A stretch of DNA of 36,922 bases from positions 1 to 36,922 of the forward strand of contig CANRBS010000007.1 of NCBI GenBank assembly GCA_947628895.1. The letters are read 5' to 3'. The translations under genes and the position numbers were made by a program. The notes under the pieces are model-generated. The model did no database searches. It saw only the letters and a program-made list of their open reading frames with translations, and was not told where the DNA came from. The first letter of the stretch is position 1. The number at the start of each line of letters is the position of its first letter. Source of the DNA: an uncultured Bacilli bacterium. GTDB lineage: Bacteria > Bacillota_I > Bacilli_A > RF39 > UBA660. This document shows, one piece after another, positions 6,887 through 14,159 of the stretch.

Positions 6887-8298
6887 ATTTTTTCTTTGGC
6901 TTGTACTGGATTTGCTTTTCCTTTTGATTTTTTCATTACTTGACCAACTAAATAATCTAACATATTTGTTCTTCCATTATGGTAGTCTTCAATAGCCTTT
7001 GCATTTTCATTTATTACTTCCATAACTAAATTATCTATTAAGTTTTCATCTTCAATTACTTCCATATTATATTTTTTAACTATTTCACTAGGTGTTAATT
7101 TTTCTTCTAACATTTTAGCAAATACTTCTTTACCTTGATTATTAGTTATTTTTTTATCATCAATTAATTTAATTAATTCAACTAACATATTTGGCCTTAT
7201 AAATACATCATCTATAGTAATTTCTTCACTTTTATTTACTTCTGCTAGTATTTTAGTTGTAATCCAATTACAAGCACTCTTAGCATCAGCTCCTAGTTTT
7301 ATACATTCTTCAAAATAATCAGATACTTTTTTATTTTTAACAAGTACAGTAGAATCATAATCATTTAAATTATATTCTTTCATGTATTTTTCTTTTCTTT
7401 CATCTGCAAGCGGTGGAATATCTTTTTTAATATCTTCAATTAATTCTTTTGTAATTTTATATCTTGGTAAGTTTGGTTCTACAAAGTATTTGTAATCTAC
7501 TGCATCAGCCTTACTTCTCATATGAATAGTAGTTTTACTTTCATCATCCCATCTTCTTGTTTCTTGTACTACTTCGTTATATCTTCCACTATCTTTTAAC
7601 TCACTTTGTCTTTTAATTTCATATTCAATTGTTTCACGAATATTAGAAAAACTATTTACATTTTTAACTTCTACTTTTGTTCCAAGTTCTCTATCTTTTT
7701 CATCCATAATAGATACATTAACATCTGCTCTTATTTGTCCTTTTTTAGAGTCACATTCACTTATATCAGTATATTCATATATACTTTTAATGTGTTCTAA
7801 AAATGCAAGTGCTTCATCAGATGAGTTAAAACAAGGTTCTGTTACTAATTCTAATAATGGAACTCCTGCTCTATTATAGTCAATTGTAGTCGTATCATAA
7901 TAGTGATCAAGTGAAGCAGCATCTTCTTCTAAATGTATATCATGAATTAATACAGTTTTAACTTTACCATTTACATTAATATCAATTTTTCCATTTACTC
8001 CTACTGGATTATGAAATTGAGTTATTTGATATCCTTTTGGTAAATCTGGATAAAAATAATTTTTTCTATCAAATTCCATATATTCAGGTATTTTACAATT
8101 TAGAATATATGCCATTTCAATAGCTTTTCTTATGCATGTTTTATTTACTATAGGAAGTGTTCCAGGAAATGCCATATCTATAGGAGATACATACTCATTT
8201 GATACTTTAGAGTATCCATTAATAGCATTTGAAAAAACTTTTGTATGTGACTTCATTTCACAGTGAAATTCTAGTCCAATAACTGCTTTATATGCCAT
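6868..8298 (-). CDS. gatB: Asp/Glu-tRNA amidotransferase subunit B
   Basis: GatB of the heterotrimeric GatCAB transamidase, which converts mischarged Glu-tRNA-Gln (and in some bacteria Asp-tRNA-Asn) to the amide form. GatB recognises the tRNA and activates the side chain with ATP. Family signatures are IGLEFHCEMKSHTKVFSNA at the N-terminus, HLEEDAASLDH, DYNRAGVPLLELVTEP and RADVNVSI; the C-terminal YqeY-like tail ends in GQVMKKSKGKANP. At 476 residues it is full length. Its ATG shares one base with the gatA stop (TAATG), and GGAGG precedes it, so it is translationally coupled to gatA. It is the last gene of the operon. Confidence 0.97.
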   Translation of the reverse strand: MAYKAVIGLEFHCEMKSHTKVFSNAINGYSKVSNEYVSPIDMAFPGTLPIVNKTCIRKAIEMAYILNCKIPEYMEFDRKNYFYPDLPKGYQITQFHNPVGVNGKIDINVNGKVKTVLIHDIHLEEDAASLDHYYDTTTIDYNRAGVPLLELVTEPCFNSSDEALAFLEHIKSIYEYTDISECDSKKGQIRADVNVSIMDEKDRELGTKVEVKNVNSFSNIRETIEYEIKRQSELKDSGRYNEVVQETRRWDDESKTTIHMRSKADAVDYKYFVEPNLPRYKITKELIEDIKKDIPPLADERKEKYMKEYNLNDYDSTVLVKNKKVSDYFEECIKLGADAKSACNWITTKILAEVNKSEEITIDDVFIRPNMLVELIKLIDDKKITNNQGKEVFAKMLEEKLTPSEIVKKYNMEVIEDENLIDNLVMEVINENAKAIEDYHNGRTNMLDYLVGQVMKKSKGKANPVQAKEKMIEKIK

Positions 8299-9749
8299 TA
8301 TTTTACCTCCTTTGCTATTTGATTTTTATATTCCATTTCGCTTTCTAATGCATAAGCTATATTTAAAACATTTATATCATCTTTAACTTTACCTGTTATA
8401 TTCATACCTACTGGTAATTTATTTATAAATCCATTTGGTATTGTAATTGATGGATATCCTCCATAGTTTCCTATTTGTAATAATTCTTCTAATACTGTTG
8501 TATCTTTACTAAGTGTATTTTTATCATCTTTTAATAATTTAGCAGGACCAGTACCAACAGGTGCAATCATTGCATCATACTTTTCAAATAGTTCATTCAT
8601 TTTATTGACAATTAATCTTCTTACTCTTTTAGCATTTAAGAAATATCTTTCTTGATTTTCACTTTGTAATACATAAGATCCTATTACAAATCTTCTTTTA
8701 ATAAGTGGACTAAATCCTTTTGTTCTATGATCTTTAATCATTTCCATAGGATTATCCCCATCCCCTCTTGGACCAAAAACAATTCCTGTTAAGTTAGACA
8801 TATTACTTGTAGCTTCTGCACATGATATTACAACATATACAGAGGGAAGTGCGGTTAATAATGTTTTATCAATACTTACACCTTCTACACTCATACCTAA
8901 TTTTTCACATAATTTAACTTTTTCTTTGAAATTTTCTAAATGACTTTTTAATTCTTCATTTGGATTATCATAGTTTTCAATATCACAAACTTCTTTTATA
9001 TAAAATAATTTTTTACCTTTAACATTTTTATCTAAAGAATCATACAAATGAATATCACTAGAATCCCAAGTCGTCATATCTTTTTCATCTTGCCCTTTCA
9101 TTGCATCTACGACTATTGCAGCATCTTCTACGGATCTAGTTAGTACTCCTACTGTATCAAGTGAACTTGCAAATTGAAACATACCATATCTTGATACCAT
9201 ACCATATGTAGGTTTATATCCAACAATTCCACAATATGCAGCAGGCTTACGAATAGAATCCCCTGTATCACTACCAAGAGCAAATGGATATACTCCACTT
9301 GCTACACTTGCAGCACTACCAGCAGAAGAACCAGCAGTCATTCTATCTAAATTCCAAGGATTGTGAACAACTCCAGTATGTCCTGTAGTACCAGTCCCTC
9401 CCATACCAAGTTCATCTAATACAGTTTTAGCAACGGCTACTGCACCTTTCTTTTTTAAATTTGCAACACAAGTTGCATCAAAAAATGGTACATAATCTTT
9501 TAATGTATTACTACTTCCTGTTGATAAAATATCTTTAGTTGAAAATATATCTTTAATTCCATAAGGTATTCCAGATACTAATTCATCTGTTACAGTTTCA
9601 CCTTTTACTTCATCAATAATTGTTACAAATGAATTAGTTTTTTCTTGTATATCATGACAAGCTTTAATACTTTTCTTCACTAATTTATCACTAGTTATTT
9701 TATTATTAACTAAATCTTCATGTAATTCTTTTATATTTTTTTCTAACAT
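8298..9749 (-). CDS. gatA: Asp/Glu-tRNA amidotransferase subunit A
   Basis: Amidase subunit that releases ammonia from glutamine for the GatB reaction. The amidase-signature catalytic triad is present: Lys66 (GIPYGIKDIF), cis-Ser141 (TAGSSAGSAASVAS) and nucleophile Ser165 (GSDTGDSIRKPA); these spacings agree with the triad of characterised GatA proteins. The residue before the nucleophile is Asp where most GatA have Gly (TGGS). Length of 483 residues is normal. The start ATG shares one base with the gatC stop. A glutaminase partner of GatB is the only sensible reading given the operon. Confidence 0.96.
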   Translation of the reverse strand: MLEKNIKELHEDLVNNKITSDKLVKKSIKACHDIQEKTNSFVTIIDEVKGETVTDELVSGIPYGIKDIFSTKDILSTGSSNTLKDYVPFFDATCVANLKKKGAVAVAKTVLDELGMGGTGTTGHTGVVHNPWNLDRMTAGSSAGSAASVASGVYPFALGSDTGDSIRKPAAYCGIVGYKPTYGMVSRYGMFQFASSLDTVGVLTRSVEDAAIVVDAMKGQDEKDMTTWDSSDIHLYDSLDKNVKGKKLFYIKEVCDIENYDNPNEELKSHLENFKEKVKLCEKLGMSVEGVSIDKTLLTALPSVYVVISCAEATSNMSNLTGIVFGPRGDGDNPMEMIKDHRTKGFSPLIKRRFVIGSYVLQSENQERYFLNAKRVRRLIVNKMNELFEKYDAMIAPVGTGPAKLLKDDKNTLSKDTTVLEELLQIGNYGGYPSITIPNGFINKLPVGMNITGKVKDDINVLNIAYALESEMEYKNQIAKEVK

Positions 9750-10048
9750 TATCCCACCACCTTTGGAACTTCTACTTCTCTTCCTTCAACTCTATCACAG
9801 TTTCTAAGTAATATATCTATTGGAATTTCTTCACATTCATTTTCATCATTTCTTGCATCACTCATGCACATATCAAAAGGATAGCTTTGTGGTTCTACAG
9901 ATTTAATATTAGGAATTTTATTTATTAAATCCATATTTTCATCTATTAAATCAAACTCATCTTGTATCATTTTTTCTTCTTCTTTTGTAAGTCCAATTAA
10001 TAAATCATTTGCATATTTATCAATCATTTCACTTGTAAATTTACTCAT
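9749..10048 (-). CDS. gatC: Asp/Glu-tRNA amidotransferase subunit C
   Basis: Small belt subunit that holds GatA and GatB together, 99 residues. The short helical N-terminus (SEMIDKYANDLLIGLTKEEE) and the later IPNIKSVEP region fit the family, which is weakly conserved. The GatC assignment leans on its size and its position directly before gatA. The ribosome binding site GGAGGAG begins right after the asnS stop (TAG GAGGAG), leaving a 9-base gap. Confidence 0.9.
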   Translation of the reverse strand: MSKFTSEMIDKYANDLLIGLTKEEEKMIQDEFDLIDENMDLINKIPNIKSVEPQSYPFDMCMSDARNDENECEEIPIDILLRNCDRVEGREVEVPKVVG

Positions 10049-10057
10049 AATCTCCTC

Positions 10058-11437
10058 CTAGTAATCACAATTATTTGGAGTTCTTGGATAAGGTATTACA
10101 TCTCTTATATTTTCAACACCTGTTAAATACATAATTAATCTTTCAAATCCAAGACCAAATCCAGAATGATAACATCCACCAAATCTTCTTAAGTTTGTAT
10201 ACCAAGTAAGTCCTGCAAGTGGAATATTCATTTCTTTCATTCTCTTAATTAATTTATCATAATCATCTTCTCTTTGACTTCCACCCATAAGTTCACCAGA
10301 ACCTGGAACTTCTAAGTCAACTGCTGCAACTGTTTCATTATCAGGATTTAATTTCATATAAAATGCTTTAATATCTTTTGGCCAATCTGTTATAAATACT
10401 GGTCCATTAAAATGTTCTGTTATATATTTTTCATGTTCTTTTGCTATATCTTCACCATATTCAGGTTTAAATTCAAAATCAACTTTAGCTTCTTTTAATA
10501 AAGTTATAGCATCATGATGTGTAATTCTTACAAATTTACTATTTACTACTTTATTTAATTTATCAATAATTCCTTTTTCAACAAAATTATCAAAGAATTC
10601 CATTTCAAGTGGACATTTATCTAATACATATTTAATTACAAATTTAAGCATTTCTTCTTCAATATTCATAATACCTTCTAAATCACAAAATGCAACTTCT
10701 GGCTCAATCATCCAAAATTCATTAGCATGTGTTTTAGTATTAGAGTTTTCAGTTCTCATAGTAGGTCCAAATGTATATATCTTTTTATATGCCATAGCAA
10801 ATGTTTCACCATGAAGTTGACCAGAGCCTGTAATATATGCTTGTTTACCAAATAAATCTTCTTTAAAATCAACTTTTCCATCTTTATCTTTTGGTAAATT
10901 ATTCATATCAAGTGTAGTTACTTTAAACATTTGTCCTGAACCTTCACAATCAGCTCCAGTTATTATTGGACTATGAAAATATACATAATTATGACTTTGG
11001 AAATATTCATGTATAGCTTGAGCTGCCACACTTCTTACTCTAAATACTGCATTAAATAAATTTGTTCTTGGTCTTAAATATGCAACTTCCCTTAAAAATT
11101 CTCTAGTATGTCTTTTTGGTTGAATTGGATAATCTTCACTAGAATCTCCTAAAACTTCAACACTACTTACTTTCATTTCATGACTTTGATTACTTCCAAC
11201 AGATTTGATAATAGTACCCCTAACTCTTAGTGCAGAACCAACTCTTATTTTACTAATCTTATCAAAATCTTTTAAATCTTTGTCATAAACTAATTGTAAA
11301 TTTTTAAAATAAGTTCCATCATTAAAATCAATAAAACCAAAGTTAGATTGATTTCTATTGTTTCTAACCCATCCTTCTAATTCAACTTCTTTGTTTTCAT
11401 ATTTAGAAATATCATCAAATAAATCTTTTACATCCAT
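10058..11437 (-). CDS. asnS: Asparagine--tRNA ligase
   Basis: Class IIb synthetase charging tRNA-Asn, 459 residues. An N-terminal OB-fold anticodon-binding domain (ELEGWVRNNRNQSNFGFIDF) precedes the catalytic domain, with ITGSGQLHGETFAMA, FGPTMRTENSNTKTHANEFW and the C-terminal motif 3 GFGLGFERLIMYLTG. The ending VIPYPRTPNNCDY is typical of AsnRS and separates it from AspRS. I chose the ATG at 11437, which has GGAG 9 bases upstream; an earlier in-frame ATG would begin inside the T-box terminator. Because AsnRS is present, direct charging of Asn is available, so the GatCAB genes in the same operon probably serve mainly Gln-tRNA formation. Confidence 0.97.
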   Translation of the reverse strand: MDVKDLFDDISKYENKEVELEGWVRNNRNQSNFGFIDFNDGTYFKNLQLVYDKDLKDFDKISKIRVGSALRVRGTIIKSVGSNQSHEMKVSSVEVLGDSSEDYPIQPKRHTREFLREVAYLRPRTNLFNAVFRVRSVAAQAIHEYFQSHNYVYFHSPIITGADCEGSGQMFKVTTLDMNNLPKDKDGKVDFKEDLFGKQAYITGSGQLHGETFAMAYKKIYTFGPTMRTENSNTKTHANEFWMIEPEVAFCDLEGIMNIEEEMLKFVIKYVLDKCPLEMEFFDNFVEKGIIDKLNKVVNSKFVRITHHDAITLLKEAKVDFEFKPEYGEDIAKEHEKYITEHFNGPVFITDWPKDIKAFYMKLNPDNETVAAVDLEVPGSGELMGGSQREDDYDKLIKRMKEMNIPLAGLTWYTNLRRFGGCYHSGFGLGFERLIMYLTGVENIRDVIPYPRTPNNCDY

Positions 11438-11454
11438 ATTTTTCATCTCCTTTA

Positions 11455-11659
11455 AATAAAAAAAGAATGGCACTAAGGAGTCATAATGACGGTACCATCC
11501 TTTTATTTTTCTTTATTAAATAACGGGTAACCCCGAGAATATTTACTTAATTTCAATATTCTACTCTGTGGTGTTATTCATATACATATCTTATTAGTTT
11601 TCACCATCCACTAACTCTCTATAAAGAAAAATGTATATTACTTCTCCACTTCATCGCTT
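11455..11659 (-). promoter_or_regulatory. T-box riboswitch, Asn specifier, controlling asnS-gatCAB
   Basis: Minus strand Stem I core AGAGAGTTAGTGGATGGTG (about 11620-11602). The specifier region reads GAATAACACC, where AAC at 11573-11575 is an Asn codon followed by a purine as usual; AAT, also Asn, precedes it. The T-box core ATGGTACCGTC lies near 11490-11498. GGATGGTAC pairs with GTGCCATTC to form the terminator (11458-11500) ending in seven T, and the asnS ribosome binding site follows directly. Low charging of tRNA-Asn should therefore raise asnS and gatCAB expression. Confidence 0.93.
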
Positions 11660-11665
11660 TATTAA

Positions 11666-11694
11666 ATTATACTTTTTGTATTTTAGTTTGTCAA
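11666..11694 (-). promoter_or_regulatory. Consensus promoter of the asnS-gatCAB operon
   Basis: Perfect TTGACA and TATAAT separated by 17 bases on the minus strand. The -35 box contains the TGA stop codon of the preceding gene (11691-11693). The start point would be near 11659, just before T-box Stem I. Confidence 0.92.
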
Positions 11695-12068
11695 TTTATT
11701 TTTAATGTTTTTTGTTTATCTAATACATTAGTTAAAGTAGTTATTTTAGTTAAATAATCTTCTTCTGTAAGTGAGTCTAATATTTTATGAATTTGTTCAT
11801 GATCATTAACTACAAATAAAACTTGTGGTAATCTATAATCTAAACTTTTTAATCCTTGATATCTAATTGTATCAGCATTTAATATATCATAATATTCTTC
11901 TTTTGAAGATAAACATAACATATTATCATTTCTATTTTGCCATACTATTACTTCAGGATTATCTTTTCCTAATTCTTCACTTACACTTTTAGATAAACTA
12001 ATACTTGCTTTAATATTATATTGTAAATAATTTCCAATTATATTATTTAAATATTCTACACCACTCAT
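11691..12068 (-). CDS. Unknown protein, 125 aa, in the hisS operon
   Basis: I do not recognise the family. The sequence is soluble, without signal peptide or membrane segment, and has a mixed pattern (VIVWQNRNDNMLCLSS, then LPQVLFVVNDHEQIHKILDSL) that suggests an alpha/beta fold. AGGAGG precedes the ATG. It lies 41 bases after hisS with no terminator between, so it is probably co-transcribed with hisS. Its TGA stop is embedded in the -35 box of the asnS promoter. Nothing ties it to histidine or tRNA metabolism other than position. Confidence 0.75.
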   Translation of the reverse strand: MSGVEYLNNIIGNYLQYNIKASISLSKSVSEELGKDNPEVIVWQNRNDNMLCLSSKEEYYDILNADTIRYQGLKSLDYRLPQVLFVVNDHEQIHKILDSLTEEDYLTKITTLTNVLDKQKTLKIN

Positions 12069-12109
12069 AAATAAAACCTCCTAAATAAATATTATCATTT
12101 AACTTATTT

Positions 12110-13423
12110 TTATTCAATTATCTTTTTAATATTTAATAAGTTATTTTTTTCTATTTCTATTTGATCTCCACTAATCATATTTTTAAGTATTATAGTATTT
12201 TTAGCTACTTCATCTTCACCTATTAATATTATATACTTATTTTTCATTTTATTAGCATATTTCATTCTTTGTTTAATGCCTTTATTTATATAACATATAT
12301 TAACACTAATGTTTTGATTCTTTAAAATACTATTTATTTCATAAATATATTTATAACTATCACATAATGGAACAATCATTATATCAGATGATGACATATC
12401 ATCTATTTTAATTAAATTAGTTTCTAATAGTTTAGAAAACAATCTTGTAAGTCCAATTGAAGCACCTACACCAGGTAATTTTTTATCTGTATAATATTCT
12501 GCTAAGTTTTCATATCTTCCACCAGAGCATACACTTCCAATACTTTCATAATCATTTAAATATGTTTCATAAACAGTTCCAGTATAATAATCAAGTCCTC
12601 TTGCTATTGTCAAATCAAACTTGTAATTTTTAGTTGGTATACTTCTATTTTCTAAATCATTTAATACGGCTTCTATTTCATTAATTCCTTCATTTATTAA
12701 TTCATTATAATTATATTTTTCTTTTAATACTCTTAATATTTCATCATTAGTTCCATTTAAAGTAATAAAATTAAGTATTTCAGTTATTTTATCATTAGAA
12801 ATATCTAATTTAGATAATTCTTCTTTTACTATTTCTACCCCTATTTTATCAAGTTTATCTATTACTCTTAATATTTCAGTAATTTTATTATCAAGATTTA
12901 AATATTTAAAAAATCCATTTAATATTTTTCTATTATTAATTCTAATAGTAAAATCTGCAATATTTAATTTACTAAATATATCATATATTATATTAATAAT
13001 TTCACTATCATATTTAAGTGGTAATTCATCTTCTGCTATAACATCTATATCACATTGATAGAATTCTCTAAATCTACCTTTTTGAGGTCTTTCACCTCTA
13101 AATACTTTTCCTACTTGATATCTTTTAAATGGAAACACAAGTTCATTACTTCTCATAGAAACATATTTAGCAAGTGGAACTGTTAAATCAAATCTTAATG
13201 ATAAATCATTATCACCTTTATTAAATCTATATATTTGTTTTTCTGTTTCTCCTCCAGCTTTAGCAAGTAATACTTCTGAGTACTCTATAACTGGTGTATC
13301 AAGTGGATAAAACCCATAACTTTTATATGTATCTATTATTATATTTTTAAGTTTTTCAAATACTAATTGTTCTTGTGGATATAATTCCATAAATCCAGAT
13401 AATGTTTTAGGTATTGTTTTCAT
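12110..13423 (-). CDS. hisS: Histidine--tRNA ligase
   Basis: Class IIa synthetase charging tRNA-His, 437 residues. Motif 2 appears as FDLTVPLAKYVSM and KRYQVGKVFRGERPQKGRF followed by REFYQCDID. The His-specific motif is ARGLDYYTGTVYE. The C-terminal anticodon-binding domain (from about residue 340) contains DIMIVPLCDS and MKYANKMKNKYIILIGEDE. The ATG has AAAGGAAG 6 bases upstream. No T-box precedes it; instead a short open frame rich in His and Asn codons and a terminator lie between the preceding gene and hisS, suggesting attenuation. Confidence 0.96.
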   Translation of the reverse strand: MKTIPKTLSGFMELYPQEQLVFEKLKNIIIDTYKSYGFYPLDTPVIEYSEVLLAKAGGETEKQIYRFNKGDNDLSLRFDLTVPLAKYVSMRSNELVFPFKRYQVGKVFRGERPQKGRFREFYQCDIDVIAEDELPLKYDSEIINIIYDIFSKLNIADFTIRINNRKILNGFFKYLNLDNKITEILRVIDKLDKIGVEIVKEELSKLDISNDKITEILNFITLNGTNDEILRVLKEKYNYNELINEGINEIEAVLNDLENRSIPTKNYKFDLTIARGLDYYTGTVYETYLNDYESIGSVCSGGRYENLAEYYTDKKLPGVGASIGLTRLFSKLLETNLIKIDDMSSSDIMIVPLCDSYKYIYEINSILKNQNISVNICYINKGIKQRMKYANKMKNKYIILIGEDEVAKNTIILKNMISGDQIEIEKNNLLNIKKIIE

Positions 13424-13473
13424 ATTAATCTTCCTTTCATTATTTATATTTTATCATTTTTAGATTATTTTTT

Positions 13474-13510
13474 AAATAAAAAATTATATGTGAAGTACAC
13501 ATATAATTTT
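13474..13510 (-). terminator. Terminator between leader peptide and hisS (candidate attenuator)
   Basis: A perfect 13-bp stem, AAAATTATATGTG with CACATATAATTTT (arms 13498-13510 and 13480-13492), with a 5-base loop and a T-rich tail on the minus strand. Its first arm can pair instead with the upstream ACATTTATAACTT (13522-13534), giving an alternative hairpin at 13499-13534. Such mutually exclusive structures are what attenuation needs. The stem is nearly symmetrical and could also act on the other strand. Confidence 0.8.
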
Positions 13511-13542
13511 AAAAAGTTTTTAAGTTATAAATGTCTTCTAAT

Positions 13543-13617
13543 TTAAACAATATAAAAGAGGTTCATATTATTATGAACTTGATGATTATTATGATTGTTA
13601 TTAAATAATTTTTTCAT
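13543..13617 (-). CDS. Candidate leader peptide of hisS, 24 aa, His/Asn-rich
   Basis: A 24-codon open frame starting at an ATG with a strong ribosome binding site (GAGG, 6 bases upstream). Its middle reads NNNHNNHQVHNNMN: three His codons (CAT at codons 9, 12, 15) and eight Asn codons in all. Codons 14-19 themselves form a hairpin, GTTCAT with ATGAAC (13561-13578). The frame ends at 13543, 33 bases before the terminator stem and 120 bases before hisS. A TATAAT at 13642-13647 overlaps the stop of the preceding gene and could be its -10 box, though no good -35 is visible. A ribosome stalling on His codons would fit control of hisS. AT-rich sequence makes Asn codons cheap by chance, so this is an inference. 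Confidence 0.6.
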   Translation of the reverse strand: MKKLFNNNHNNHQVHNNMNLFYIV

Positions 13618-13642
13618 AATTTTCCTCTTTTCTTAATTTAAA

Positions 13643-14104
13643 TTATAATATTAAACATAAATTCTTATCTACTTTATTTTCTTCTTCTCTTAAAGTATTA
13701 ACTCTTTCATTTAATTCATTTATTTCTTTTTCATATTGAAGTATTTTAAATCTTCTATATCTTTCTATACAACTATTTCCAAATGTTGATTTAATATCAT
13801 ATATTGCTTTTTCTCTTTCATGACTACGAGCAATATTGTTATTTTTATTTAATTGTATAGTATAAGCATGAGAATATTCATCCATCATTTCTTCACTACT
13901 AAAAGCACAAAATCCATTAAGTCTTAAAAATAATTCTAAATCAGCTAAATTATAATTTGTTACAAAATGTAATACATCATATATAACACCAGTACCATAT
14001 AATTGTAACTTATTATCTCTAAAAATTTGTTTTCCAGATTGTAATAAAGTATTACTAATAGGATCTTCCCAATATAAATCAAATCTTACATAATTATCAT
14101 TCAT
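13643..14104 (-). CDS. Unknown protein, 153 aa
   Basis: No family recognised. It is a soluble protein with an N-terminal part rich in aromatic residues (YVRFDLYWEDPISN) and a helical C-terminal part that looks like a coiled coil (YEKEINELNERVNTLREEEN). I chose the ATG at 14104 with AAAGGAG 9 bases upstream; the in-frame GTG at 14110 is too close to it. It has its own promoter immediately after the ligA stop. The leader peptide and hisS follow downstream. Confidence 0.7.
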   Translation of the reverse strand: MNDNYVRFDLYWEDPISNTLLQSGKQIFRDNKLQLYGTGVIYDVLHFVTNYNLADLELFLRLNGFCAFSSEEMMDEYSHAYTIQLNKNNNIARSHEREKAIYDIKSTFGNSCIERYRRFKILQYEKEINELNERVNTLREEENKVDKNLCLIL

Positions 14105-14131
14105 ACTCACATTCTCCTTTAAATGAGTTCT

Positions 14132-14159
14132 ATTATAGCATATTTAATTTAAATGTCAA
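14132..14159 (-). promoter_or_regulatory. Promoter of the 153-aa gene
   Basis: TTGACA and TGCTATAAT (extended -10) with 16 bases between the hexamers. The -35 box starts at the base next to the ligA stop codon. Confidence 0.85.

Noticed and set aside
11691-11693. TGA possibly read as Trp, as in mycoplasmas
   Set aside because: Genes end cleanly at TGA, Trp is encoded by TGG in the synthetases, and conserved proteins have normal lengths, so the standard code applies.
12110-13640. His T-box in front of hisS
   Set aside because: Neither a TGGTACC-type T-box core nor a Stem I GTGGA-GGTG motif is found in 13424-13640.
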